From: Aquimarina mycalae
GTDB lineage: Bacteria > Bacteroidota > Bacteroidia > Flavobacteriales > Flavobacteriaceae
Assembly: GCF_029906345.1 (NCBI RefSeq)
Contig: NZ_JARYGY010000003.1
Span: 186,001 to 250,000, forward strand
Direction of reading: 5' to 3'
Length of the DNA: 64,000 nucleotides
A program made the translations under genes and the position numbers. The notes under the pieces are model-generated. The model saw nothing but the letters and a program-made list of their open reading frames with translations, searched no databases and was not told the origin of the DNA. This document shows positions 53,948-62,522 of this stretch, one piece after another. Position 1 is the first letter of the stretch, and the number at the start of each line of letters is the position of its first letter.

Positions 53948-56710
53948 TTATCTTTTTTTGAAAGAAAGTATTAGAACACTGATAATCAGTATTAAAAGAA
54001 GAGGTAATATGATCCAATAAAAAGTATAATTGGACGGAAATAGTTTAGTTTCAGCATCACCAATCAATACAAATGTTGCCCAATAATGAGGTGAAGCATC
54101 TGATAAAGAAGAAGATTTTAGGTAGTTAATTTTGGCATTATGCAAAGCTTTGGATTTAGACTGCCCTTTAGCTAAATTACGGTAGAAACTTTCCATAATT
54201 TGCGTTGTGGATTTATCATTAGCATTCCACAATGAAGAAATTACGGTATTCGCTCCTGCATAAAAGAAACCTCTAGCTAAACTCATTACTCCTTCGCCTT
54301 TAGCAATTTCACCTAAAGAGGTATTACAAGCACTTAGCACCACTAATTCTGCTTGATTTTTGGATGTATATAGCTCATGATACTCCAGATTAGTGTCATG
54401 AAATGCTATCTGTAGATTATCCGTAAAATTAGCATGTGTTGCTAGATGAATTATGTTATAATCATCTGTTTTATTAAGGAAGTTGAATTTTGAGGCATTA
54501 CTTTTACTAAAATTATTTCCAACAACGCTACGAGTGACACCTTCTATTTCTTTGTTACTATTAGCAATATCCTCTAAATCACTATGAGTAAAGGTTATTG
54601 GAGCAAAACTAACTACATCCTGAGAAGGTTTTCTCTCCACTTTAGCATTATGTTGCAAAAAGGACATTGAATACGCATAACTTATTTCGTTATTTTCTAT
54701 CAAATATCGATTCGTCTTTTTATCTATTATTAAAGATTCAAATGGGATGTATTGTAATGAACCATCAGGAATTATAACTAAATGTTTTTGATCCAAACGA
54801 ATAGAAATTTTATCCTTAGGTATCAATAAAGTATATAACCTGGAAGCAGTTTCGTTATAATTTAACTTATCCTCTTCAGTTTCAAATGGTTTAGATAATT
54901 GTTCCCTATAACGGACAATCAGTTTTTCTATAGCATCTATATTGCCTACTTTAATTACTTCTGTTTGGGTATTAGAAATTATAACAGCGTACAACATATT
55001 AAAAGAATCATCATTTAGATCCTTATTTGTTACATAGGATATAATGACACTGTTTTTATCCAAAGATTCCTGAACATCCTTTAAATCTTCTATCCTTATG
55101 ATTTCTTTATTCTTAAAATAATCTGGAAACAAAATCTGTAAAGAATCTTCTAATCTTTGGTATTCTTGTTTTAGATCAAATCTTTTGTTTTCTAATAACC
55201 TACTACTGTCTATATGTTTTTGATTTGCAATATCATTTTCTAAATCTAGAATTTTCTTTTTAAGCTTACTATCTCGTTCTAATATCTTGACAGGCAATGG
55301 TAACTTATCTGTATTCTCCAGAATATCTTCTATCAAAAGTAATGCCTTCTTCTTTTCTGAAAAATAAAATGCATTTTCTTGATCCTTAAGAGTTTCACTA
55401 ACAAGAATTCCTTTTAGATAAATTTCTGAAGCTTCTTTTCTCCAATATAATTTAGAGCCATCTTCTTCACTAACATCTATTAAAATATCAACTAATTTAT
55501 CAGCTGATAACAAATTAGCAAGTGCCAATTCAAGATATTTAATGTTATATTCTTTCTGATGTAATTTTATAAGAACGGTAGCTTTCTGAATTAATGCTAA
55601 TAAAATATTATATTGATTATCAGAGATTGTTAAATCATTTAGTTCTGGTAAAACTTCAATATTTTGATTCAAATCAGCACTTAGCATTAGTGTTTTATGA
55701 ATATTATTAAGTGCTTTTAAATACTCTTTCTTGATTACATAATAATTACTTATATTATGAAAAACATCAGCTTTCTCATCATTATCAACACAATACCTTA
55801 GGGAGTTATTCAAAAAATAGAGCGCGCTATCCTTTTGAGTTTCAAATTTAGAATCCTTGTATAAATTACCCAAATTAGTATATGAAGCATTTACTATTGT
55901 AGAATCTTCGACCTCAATCGCCTCTTTTAAGTTTTTAAAATAATATTCTTTTGCCTTATCAAAATTAAACCTGGAATCTGTATTGTAATAATTTGCATAT
56001 CCGTTATTCATTAGAAAATAGTTCCGTAATCCATAGAAAGAATAAGAGGTCGCCTCACTAAAAAGTCTATTAGTTTTATTTAAAATTTCAAACTGTAGAT
56101 CCAAACTGTTTTCTGTATCAATTTCGCTTAAAACTTGGGAAAAAGCAATATATTTTCTTACCAAAAGTTGTTTTCTATCTAATTTTTCTAATAAAAAAAT
56201 ACCACGTGTATAATAATCTTTAGACTTAAAAAAATCTCCAAGATATCTATAATACTGCCCTATTTCGCAAAAAGATTTTGCAGTACTAAACTCATCCTCA
56301 TTTATATTAATTACTTTTTTATGATTGACAAACGATTCTTCATAGAATCCTTCATTAGAATAAAAAAGTGCCAGATTATACAATGCTCCAGCATATTTAT
56401 TATTTGTTATTCCTAGTTCTTCATATATCGCTATTTCTTGTTTTGAGTATTTAATAGCTTGTTGATAGTTATTACTTATATAATACTGTATAGAAAAATG
56501 ATGAGCCATCTGTATTATTTTAGATGGCTCATCATTTTTATGATATTTAATTATTAGACTGTCGACTATTTTTCCTATTTCAGGCATACTCATAGTATCA
56601 TTATCAAACAATGACAGATAGTATTCATACGCATCGTCTTGAGCATTGACAGATTGCCAATAACAAAAGAATAGTAAACAGATTAACAGTCTTCTAATAT
56701 ATCTCAACAC
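53948..56710 (-). CDS. TPR-CHAT membrane-anchored caspase-like protease
   Basis: 920 residues. Signal peptide ~1-24; TPR helices ~60-440; coiled coil ~460-530; CHAT (caspase HetF-associated) domain ~590-885. The catalytic pair is visible: His about 759 in IIHLATHANF and Cys about 795 in VVLSACNTSLGEIAKGEGV, followed by GANTVISSLWNAND and SPHYWATFVLIGD. A transmembrane helix (~893-916) and a KKR end anchor it, so the protease is predicted to face the periplasm. It starts with GTG overlapping the previous gene's stop (TAGTG). CHAT proteases are often activated by a TPR-bound signal and cut a specific partner; substrate here unknown. Confidence 0.9.
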   Translation of the reverse strand: MLRYIRRLLICLLFFCYWQSVNAQDDAYEYYLSLFDNDTMSMPEIGKIVDSLIIKYHKNDEPSKIIQMAHHFSIQYYISNNYQQAIKYSKQEIAIYEELGITNNKYAGALYNLALFYSNEGFYEESFVNHKKVININEDEFSTAKSFCEIGQYYRYLGDFFKSKDYYTRGIFLLEKLDRKQLLVRKYIAFSQVLSEIDTENSLDLQFEILNKTNRLFSEATSYSFYGLRNYFLMNNGYANYYNTDSRFNFDKAKEYYFKNLKEAIEVEDSTIVNASYTNLGNLYKDSKFETQKDSALYFLNNSLRYCVDNDEKADVFHNISNYYVIKKEYLKALNNIHKTLMLSADLNQNIEVLPELNDLTISDNQYNILLALIQKATVLIKLHQKEYNIKYLELALANLLSADKLVDILIDVSEEDGSKLYWRKEASEIYLKGILVSETLKDQENAFYFSEKKKALLLIEDILENTDKLPLPVKILERDSKLKKKILDLENDIANQKHIDSSRLLENKRFDLKQEYQRLEDSLQILFPDYFKNKEIIRIEDLKDVQESLDKNSVIISYVTNKDLNDDSFNMLYAVIISNTQTEVIKVGNIDAIEKLIVRYREQLSKPFETEEDKLNYNETASRLYTLLIPKDKISIRLDQKHLVIIPDGSLQYIPFESLIIDKKTNRYLIENNEISYAYSMSFLQHNAKVERKPSQDVVSFAPITFTHSDLEDIANSNKEIEGVTRSVVGNNFSKSNASKFNFLNKTDDYNIIHLATHANFTDNLQIAFHDTNLEYHELYTSKNQAELVVLSACNTSLGEIAKGEGVMSLARGFFYAGANTVISSLWNANDKSTTQIMESFYRNLAKGQSKSKALHNAKINYLKSSSLSDASPHYWATFVLIGDAETKLFPSNYTFYWIILPLLLILIISVLILSFKKR

Positions 56711-57105
56711 TAATTTCCTTTATAATCCTCACAGTTATTATCAAAATAAGCTTTGGTTACTGGTTCATTATCGGATTGTGGATTTCGTTTAGGCTTTCCT
56801 TTGTTATACTTTATCAAATCAAAAATCCATGTTTCGACATCTTCAAACTCACATTGTTCTACATTCAATAACAGTCTAATATCTATATACTGTTGTCGTA
56901 TCCTTTCTTTAGTTCTTTCATCGGTTCCTTTTGCATATACAATCAAGATTTCAATTGTTTTATCATCTTCTATTAAAGATCTATTCTTTTCTATTGTAAC
57001 CTCATTAGCTACAACATCATTGGTAACTGGGTCAGTACTACAACCAACCATAAAAAACATTGTACAAATAATTGTAACTTTATTTACAAAAAACTGTCTA
57101 TTCAT
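56710..57105 (-). CDS. Small lipoprotein upstream of the CHAT protease
   Basis: 131 residues. Lipobox FFMVGC with the acylated Cys at residue 22. The remainder is mainly charged and helical (IEKNRSLIEDDKTIEILIVYAKGTDERTKERIRQQY region) with two cysteines (EQCEFEDVE, NNCEDYKG). I recognise no family. It is the first gene of the CHAT transcript, overlapping the CHAT start codon, and its promoter region carries element E divergent from the sigma factor. It may sense envelope stress or deliver a signal to the CHAT protease; this is inference from context only. Confidence 0.75.
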   Translation of the reverse strand: MNRQFFVNKVTIICTMFFMVGCSTDPVTNDVVANEVTIEKNRSLIEDDKTIEILIVYAKGTDERTKERIRQQYIDIRLLLNVEQCEFEDVETWIFDLIKYNKGKPKRNPQSDNEPVTKAYFDNNCEDYKGN

Positions 57106-57142
57106 TATCTTACTTCTTTAAATTAATTTAATTTCACCTTAT

Positions 57143-57171
57143 TGGTTACCAAAATGTACTTTTTGTTACCC
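57143..57171 (-). promoter_or_regulatory. GTTACC direct-repeat element E
   Basis: GGTTACC (57144-57150) and TGTTACC (57164-57170), with GTTACC cores exactly 20 bp apart, in the gap between the divergent CHAT operon and ECF sigma gene, 38 bp before the lipoprotein start. Apart from the boxes the sequence is unlike copies A-C, so the conserved boxes are probably functional. Confidence 0.7.
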
Positions 57172-57189
57172 AGGCGAATATAAAAAAAT

Positions 57190-57197
57190 TATTTTTG
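57190..57197 (+). promoter_or_regulatory. Candidate -7 box for the ECF sigma operon
   Basis: TATTTTTG, a match to TAnnTTTG, 21 bp before the sigma ATG. A TTG lies 24 bp upstream (57163-57165, inside element E), slightly farther than usual. If real, element E would overlap the -33 region of this promoter. Confidence 0.45.
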
Positions 57198-57218
57198 CTA
57201 CGGATTTACAATCATTTA

Positions 57219-57782
57219 ATGACGGAAAAAACGCAACACTTGACTAGCTTATTGAATAATGATACCAAAGGTATCATGAAAATATATTCTTTAGTCTTTC
57301 CTAGAGTTAGGAAATTTGTAATACAAAATAAAGGTATTCAGCAAGATGCAGAGGATATTTTTCAAAAAGCTTTGATACAAATCACCGTTAGATACCGAAA
57401 AGAAAAGTTTGAAATCAATACCAGTTTTGAAGCTTATTTATTCACCGCTTGCAAAAATTTATGGCGTAAAGAATTAAAAAAATCTAAAAACAGGGTAACA
57501 AATACAGAAATTATAGAACTAGTCCCTGAAGAGCGAGATATGGCATTAAGCATTTTAGAGCAAGAGAGATGGGAACTCTTTACAGAAAAGCTAGATCTAA
57601 TCTCAGAAAACTGTAAAAAAGTATTAACCATGTTTTTTAATAATATCTCATATGGTGAAATTGTAAAAAAAATGGGATACAATTCGGAAACTGTGGCAAG
57701 ACAGCGTGTTTTTAAATGTAAAGCAAGATTATCTGAATACATCAAAGATGATCATCGTTATAATCCGCTCAAAACATTATGA
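57219..57782 (+). CDS. ECF-type RNA polymerase sigma factor
   Basis: 187 residues from the ATG at 57219 (MTEKTQHLTSL); an upstream in-frame TTG is unlikely. Sigma region 2 (~20-95): IYSLVFPRVRKFVIQ, QQDAEDIFQKALIQI and FEAYLFTACKNLWRKELKK. Region 4 (~125-180): CKKVLTMFFNNISYGEIVKKMGYNSETVARQRVFKCK, a helix-turn-helix. No region 3, as expected for ECF factors. It overlaps the next gene by ATGA and is divergent from the lipoprotein-CHAT operon across element E. Its target promoters are unknown; the GTTACC regulon is the obvious candidate. Confidence 0.93.
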   Translation: MTEKTQHLTSLLNNDTKGIMKIYSLVFPRVRKFVIQNKGIQQDAEDIFQKALIQITVRYRKEKFEINTSFEAYLFTACKNLWRKELKKSKNRVTNTEIIELVPEERDMALSILEQERWELFTEKLDLISENCKKVLTMFFNNISYGEIVKKMGYNSETVARQRVFKCKARLSEYIKDDHRYNPLKTL

Positions 57783-58579
57783 ATATAGAAGAAGACATAT
57801 TAATTCAAAATTTCCTCAATGGTAAGCTTTCTGAACAAGAAAGAAATGAAGTATTGTCGAAAATCGAAGAAAATCCTGATTTTAAGGAAAAAGTAAATTT
57901 TGAGAAGCAACTACATCTTAATTTAAATCATACGGATTGGAGTATTGGCAGCAACCATTCACTACCCGAAGTAAAAGAATATGAAGAATTGCTAAAAGAT
58001 GCAACTACTCAAGAGTTAAAAAATACACTAAAAACAGTTAATTCGGATTATCAGAAAAAGCAAATTAAACAACCAAGATCTTGGTTGTTATATTCTGGTA
58101 TTGCTGCGATCCTGTTACTAATTGGAGTTACTATATTTTCAACTTCTAACAATCTATCATCAGAGGAATTATATGCAAGCTATATTAATCATTCAGAACT
58201 TCCATCGCTGATAGATCGTGGTTCGACGGATCAAACAGTTTTGATAAATGCTCAAAAACTTTTTGAAGCAAAGCAATATGATCAGGCTTTAGATATCTTA
58301 ACTAATGATATTGATAGTGTTCAACAAAATAAAGCAATCGTTTATTTGTATACAGGAATTTCGCAAATGGAATTGAATCAATTTGACCAAGCCGAAAACA
58401 CCTTTAACAAACTAATTAACAGCAAGTTTATAGATGCTCCAAAAGGTATTTGGTTTAAAGCGTTATTACTTCTTAAACAAAATAAAATTAAGGATGCTAA
58501 AGATTTACTTATGCAAATCGCAAAATCTCCTAGCAATTATAAATCCAAAGAAGCATCAGAGCTTTTGGAACAATTATAA
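57779..58579 (+). CDS. Membrane TPR protein, probable anti-sigma factor
   Basis: 266 residues. N-terminal ~100 residues are charged and helical (MNIEEDILIQNFLNGKLSEQ, typical of anti-sigma N-termini), then one transmembrane helix (~102-121, SWLLYSGIAAILLLIGVTIF) and a C-terminal TPR-like region (~150-266; AQKLFEAKQYDQALDIL, AIVYLYTGISQMELNQFDQAENTF). The predicted topology puts the N-terminal part in the cytoplasm and the TPRs in the periplasm, as in membrane-bound anti-sigma factors. It overlaps the sigma gene stop (ATGA). The assignment as anti-sigma is inferred from layout and linkage. Confidence 0.82.
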   Translation: MNIEEDILIQNFLNGKLSEQERNEVLSKIEENPDFKEKVNFEKQLHLNLNHTDWSIGSNHSLPEVKEYEELLKDATTQELKNTLKTVNSDYQKKQIKQPRSWLLYSGIAAILLLIGVTIFSTSNNLSSEELYASYINHSELPSLIDRGSTDQTVLINAQKLFEAKQYDQALDILTNDIDSVQQNKAIVYLYTGISQMELNQFDQAENTFNKLINSKFIDAPKGIWFKALLLLKQNKIKDAKDLLMQIAKSPSNYKSKEASELLEQL

Positions 58580-58582
58580 ACT

Positions 58583-58613
58583 AAAAAATCCATGAACAAG
58601 TCATGGATTTTTT
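58583..58613. terminator. Bidirectional terminator between sigma operon and sucD
   Basis: A perfect 13-bp inverted repeat, AAAAAATCCATGA / TCATGGATTTTTT, with a 5-base loop and T-runs on both strands. It serves the convergent anti-sigma and sucD genes. Confidence 0.92.
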
Positions 58614-58662
58614 AATTTATTAAAATTAGTTATCTCTATTTTAAAAGATCTCTAATTCAATA

Positions 58663-59535
58663 TTAGCCTAATACTTCGGCTACTTTTTTACCTATTTCTG
58701 CAGGAGAATCTACTACGTGAATTCCACATTCTCTCATAATTGCTTTCTTTGCTTCAGCAGTATCTTCACTACCACCAACAATTGCACCAGCATGTCCCAT
58801 AGTACGTCCAGCAGGAGCAGTCTCTCCAGCAATAAATCCAACAACTGGTTTAGATGTTCCACTTTCTTTAATCCATCTTGCTGCATCTGCTTCTAACTGT
58901 CCACCGATCTCACCAATCATTACTACACAACTTGTTTCTGGATCATTGATTAATAATTCAACTGCTTCTTTTGTAGTGGTTCCGATTATTGGATCTCCAC
59001 CAATTCCAATTGCAGTAGTGATTCCTAACCCTTGTTTTACAACTTGATCTGCTGCTTCATATGTTAGGGTACCTGATTTAGAAACAATACCTACATTCCC
59101 TTTTTTAAATACAAAACCTGGCATAATACCAACTTTTGCTTCTCCAGGAGTAATTACACCTGGGCAATTAGGTCCAATCAAACGGCAACCTTTATTTTTT
59201 ATATAATCGGATGCTTTAATCATATCAGCAACAGGAATACCTTCAGTAATTGTAATAATAACTTTAATTCCTGCATCAGCAGCTTCCATGATTGCATCTG
59301 CTGCAAATGCCGGTGGAACAAAAATAATAGTAGTATCAGCTCCTACTTCTTTAACAGCATCTTCTACAGTATTAAAAACTGGTTTATCAAGGTGAGTTTG
59401 TCCACCTTTACCAGGAGTTACACCTCCAACAACATTGGTACCATACTCGATCATCTGACCAGCATGAAAAGTACCTTCGCTACCTGTAAACCCTTGTACT
59501 ATAATTTTAGAATCCTTATTTACTAGAACACTCAT
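58663..59535 (-). CDS. sucD: Succinyl-CoA synthetase alpha subunit
   Basis: 290 residues from the ATG at 59535 ([21 protein letters not shown]), the family's usual start; an upstream in-frame extension uses TTG and is not supported. TCA-cycle enzyme, substrate-level phosphorylation from succinyl-CoA. CoA-binding [30 protein letters not shown], and the phospho-histidine loop GHAGAIVGG are present. The beta subunit gene is not in this window. A TACTTTTG -7 box lies 33 bp upstream. Confidence 0.97.
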   Translation of the reverse strand: MSVLVNKDSKIIVQGFTGSEGTFHAGQMIEYGTNVVGGVTPGKGGQTHLDKPVFNTVEDAVKEVGADTTIIFVPPAFAADAIMEAADAGIKVIITITEGIPVADMIKASDYIKNKGCRLIGPNCPGVITPGEAKVGIMPGFVFKKGNVGIVSKSGTLTYEAADQVVKQGLGITTAIGIGGDPIIGTTTKEAVELLINDPETSCVVMIGEIGGQLEADAARWIKESGTSKPVVGFIAGETAPAGRTMGHAGAIVGGSEDTAEAKKAIMRECGIHVVDSPAEIGKKVAEVLG

Positions 59536-59567
59536 TGCGTTATGATTTTTATATTTTTTTGCAGTCC

Positions 59568-59575
59568 CAAAAGTA
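59568..59575 (-). promoter_or_regulatory. Candidate sucD promoter -7 box
   Basis: TACTTTTG on the minus strand, a match to TAnnTTTG, 33 bp before the sucD ATG. No TTG at the ideal -33 distance. Confidence 0.5.
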
Positions 59576-59700
59576 CGGTTTTGAATACTATAGTTAAAAT
59601 GAAAAAACAAAAAAATATTATTTTTTGTTTTTTACTATTTTCATTGTACCAAGAACACGTGTTTTTGAGAGTTCAGCATATATTTTGATTATTAAATCTC

Positions 59701-60108
59701 TTATTTAGAAAGAAACGATTTTAAGTTTTCGGGAGTATTATCTCCTTGTTGACTAATCTGGTATCCTCTATATAGTTTATCATCTTTTAGCTCCCATATA
59801 GCTATAAAATGTGCAATAGCTTCTTCCTTATCAGGTCTTTCTATTGTTTTTGCTATATATGTATATCTAATGGTAACCATATCACCTTCTTCTAAAAGAT
59901 GGCTAATTTCACATCTAAAGGTTTCAAAAGAGCTAGACATTTCTTTAAACATGCTCTTGATGTCTTGAAAACTCTTTTTGTTAAACCCAAAACTACTATT
60001 CCAATTTAGTTCTACTTCAGGATGTAAATAATCAGAAAAGGCTTCTATATTATGTATTAAATCCGTTTGATAGAAGGATTTAACGACGTCTTTTGCTGTT
60101 TTACTCAT
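59701..60108 (-). CDS. NTF2-like/SnoaL-family protein
   Basis: 135 residues with the cone-shaped NTF2-like pattern: KDVVKSFYQTDLIHNIEAFSDYLHPEVELNWNSS, then a FETFRCEISHLLEEGDMVTIRYTYIA beta segment and HFIAIWELKDDKLYRGYQISQQGD. Family members include steroid isomerase-like enzymes and many ligand-binding proteins; no substrate can be deduced. It overlaps the LpxD-like gene by 8 bp, so it is translated from the same lipid A operon message. Confidence 0.85.
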   Translation of the reverse strand: MSKTAKDVVKSFYQTDLIHNIEAFSDYLHPEVELNWNSSFGFNKKSFQDIKSMFKEMSSSFETFRCEISHLLEEGDMVTIRYTYIAKTIERPDKEEAIAHFIAIWELKDDKLYRGYQISQQGDNTPENLKSFLSK

Positions 60109-61039
60109 TATTCTTTAATTTTTCAATTATTTCAGGGATTTGCCGGATCGCGGCAATTTCTTTATACTTTTTTCTAAAATCATCTGCAGGAGTTCCAAAA
60201 TAGCTTTTATTTCCTTCAAGAGATTTACTTATTCCAGATTGTGCGGAGATAACTGCTTTGGTTCCTATAGTAATCCCACTAGTTACTCCTACTTGTCCCC
60301 ATAAAGTAACTTCATCTTCTATAACAACACAACCCGCAATTCCCACTTGCGAAGCTATTAAACATTTTTTTCCAATTACGGTGTCATGTCCAACATGTAC
60401 TTGGTTATCTATTTTAGTACCTTCTTTTATTGTAGTATCTCCTGTAACACCTCTATCAATCGTACATAATGATCCTAAGTCTACGTGATCTTCTATCACT
60501 ACTCTACCTCCAGAAATCAACTTATCAAATCCTTCTGGGCGTTTTTTATAATAAAAAGCATCTCCTCCTAGCACTGTTCCCGCATGTATAGTAACATTAT
60601 TTCCTATAATGGCATTATCATATATACTCACATTTGCATGAATCAAACAGTTATCTCCAATTACCACATTATTACCTACAAAAGTACCTGGTTGAATTAT
60701 CGTGTTTTTTCCAATTTTGGCAGTTTCCGATATTCTAACCGTTGCCTTTTCAAAGGGTTTAAAATATGTAGTAAGGGTATTGAAATCTCTGAAAGGGTCA
60801 TCAGAAATCAGCAGTGCTTTTCCTTCAGGACAATCAACTTTTTTATTGATCAATATTACAGTAGCTTCACTTTCTAAGGCTTTATCATAATATTTTGGAT
60901 GATCAACGAAGACAATATCTCCAGGAGTAACCACATGAATTTCGTTCATTCCTAAGACAGGAAAATCAGGACTACCAATAAATTCGGAAGATATTATTGT
61001 AGCTATTTGCTTTAAGGTGTGTTTTTGAGGAAATTTCAT
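60101..61039 (-). CDS. LpxD-like UDP-3-O-acylglucosamine N-acyltransferase (second copy)
   Basis: 312-residue acyltransferase with an N-terminal LpxD-type uridine-binding domain (~1-100; TLKQIATIISSEFIGSPD, VDHPKYYDKALESEA) and a left-handed beta-helix of hexapeptide repeats (~100-270; IGKNTIIQPGTFVGNNVVIGDN), with the catalytic His region HAGTVLGGDAFYY and VDLGSLCTIDRGVTGDT. Incomplete LpxD C-terminal helix. LpxD transfers a hydroxyacyl chain to lipid A precursor. A first LpxD appears to end at 63919, so this is a paralogue, a known arrangement in Flavobacteriia but of uncertain substrate. Confidence 0.85.
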   Translation of the reverse strand: MKFPQKHTLKQIATIISSEFIGSPDFPVLGMNEIHVVTPGDIVFVDHPKYYDKALESEATVILINKKVDCPEGKALLISDDPFRDFNTLTTYFKPFEKATVRISETAKIGKNTIIQPGTFVGNNVVIGDNCLIHANVSIYDNAIIGNNVTIHAGTVLGGDAFYYKKRPEGFDKLISGGRVVIEDHVDLGSLCTIDRGVTGDTTIKEGTKIDNQVHVGHDTVIGKKCLIASQVGIAGCVVIEDEVTLWGQVGVTSGITIGTKAVISAQSGISKSLEGNKSYFGTPADDFRKKYKEIAAIRQIPEIIEKLKNNE

Positions 61040-61070
61040 TATTTAAAAATTCAGAAAATTTACTTCTGAA

Positions 61071-61637
61071 TTATTCTTTAATACGTTCTTTATATGTACC
61101 CTTTTCAGTTTCCACTTTGATTTTATCACCTTCGTTAATAAAAAGTGGAACCATTACCTCTGCTCCTGTTTCTACCACTGCAGGTTTTGTTGCATTTGTA
61201 GCTGTATTTCCCTTTACTCCAGGCTCTGTCGAAGTTACTTCAAGAATTACACTAGCTGGCATTTCTACAGAAAGTGGCATCTGATCCTCAGAGTTTATGA
61301 TCACTGTAACAACCTCTCCTTCTTTTAATAATTCTGGAGCGTCTAATGTAGATTTCTCTAAAGTTATTTGATTATAATCTTCTGTATTCATAAAATGATG
61401 TGTATCACCTTCTGCATACAAAAACTGAAATTTATGCGTCTCTACTCTTACATCATCAATTTTATGACCTGCAGAAAATGTATTATCAATCACTTTCCCT
61501 GTAGTAACACTTTTTAATTTTGTACGCACAAAAGCAGGACCTTTTCCTGGTTTTACATGTAAAAACTCTATAATCTTATATATATCGTGATTGTACTTAA
61601 TACACAATCCATTTCTAATATCACTTGTACTTGCCAT
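61071..61637 (-). CDS. efp: Elongation factor P
   Basis: 188 residues; relieves ribosome stalling at polyproline. KOW-like N-terminal domain with the modified-Lys loop KPGKGPAFVRTKL (Lys about 32) and OB domains (LDAPELLKEGEVVTVI, PASVILEVTSTEPGVKGNTATNATKPAVVETG). Located between the LpxD-like gene and lpxA on the same strand. Its presence inside a lipid A operon is usual in this group. The modifying enzyme is not in the window. Confidence 0.97.
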   Translation of the reverse strand: MASTSDIRNGLCIKYNHDIYKIIEFLHVKPGKGPAFVRTKLKSVTTGKVIDNTFSAGHKIDDVRVETHKFQFLYAEGDTHHFMNTEDYNQITLEKSTLDAPELLKEGEVVTVIINSEDQMPLSVEMPASVILEVTSTEPGVKGNTATNATKPAVVETGAEVMVPLFINEGDKIKVETEKGTYKERIKE

Positions 61638-61683
61638 TGTTGTTTTTATTACTTATTCCTATTCGTATAATTCTCTATTACTA

Positions 61684-62466
61684 TTAATTAGAGAAATATC
61701 CTTTCATTATACCTCTTTGAGAATTTTTAATAAATTCTAAAACTTCATCTCGTTCTGGAGTAGCTTCCATTTCTGCTTCTATAATTGCCACAGCCTGAGA
61801 GTTATTATAATTACTTTGGTATAATATTCTATAAATTGACTGTATCTCTCTTATTTTTTCAGTACTAAAACCTCTTCTTCGTAATCCAATTGAATTAATA
61901 CCTACATATGAAAGAGGTTCACGAGCTGCTTTAGCATATGGTGGTACATCTTTACGCACTAAAGAACCTCCTGTAACAAAAGCATGATTACCGATACTAC
62001 AAAACTGTTGTACCGCTGCCATACCAGCCAAAACTACATAATCACCAACATTAATATGACCTGCTAATGTACTGTTATTAGAAAATATACAGTGGTCACC
62101 CACAATACAATCATGAGCAATATGGCAATATGCCATTATCCAGCAATTCTTACCTATTTTAGTTTTCATTCTATCGGTAGTACCTCTATTTATGGTAACA
62201 CATTCACGAATTGTTGTGTTATCACCTATTTCGGTAGTAGTATCTTCATCATTAAACTTTTTATCCTGCGGAACTGCAGATATAACTGCTCCAGGAAAAA
62301 TACTGCAATTTTTACCAATACGAGCACCTTCCATAATAGTAACATTAGAACCTATCCAGGTTCCTTCTCCAATGACTACATTATTATGAATCGTAGTAAA
62401 GGGTTCTATAACTACATTTTTTGCGATCTTTGCGCCAGGATGAACGTATGCTAAAGGCTGATTCAT
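61684..62466 (-). CDS. lpxA: UDP-N-acetylglucosamine O-acyltransferase
   Basis: First step of lipid A synthesis. 260-residue left-handed beta-helix protein with hexapeptide repeats (IAKNVVIEPFTTIHNNVVIG). Catalytic His and surrounding motif CHIAHDCIVGDHC, substrate-binding QDKKFNDEDTTTEIGD, IRECVTINRGTTD, and the C-terminal helical domain (GINSIGLRRRGFSTEKIREIQSIYRILYQS). It lies between lpxC-fabZ and efp, with gaps of 56 and 46 bp, on the same strand. Confidence 0.96.
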   Translation of the reverse strand: MNQPLAYVHPGAKIAKNVVIEPFTTIHNNVVIGEGTWIGSNVTIMEGARIGKNCSIFPGAVISAVPQDKKFNDEDTTTEIGDNTTIRECVTINRGTTDRMKTKIGKNCWIMAYCHIAHDCIVGDHCIFSNNSTLAGHINVGDYVVLAGMAAVQQFCSIGNHAFVTGGSLVRKDVPPYAKAAREPLSYVGINSIGLRRRGFSTEKIREIQSIYRILYQSNYNNSQAVAIIEAEMEATPERDEVLEFIKNSQRGIMKGYFSN

Positions 62467-62522
62467 TGATTTTATTTTGATATTTCTAGATACAATATAG
62501 TATTATATGGTATTCTAAATAA

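Noticed and set aside
59536..59610. 25-residue N-terminal extension of SucD
   Set aside because: It begins with TTG, overlaps the candidate -7 box and is absent from the usual SucD length of about 290 residues.
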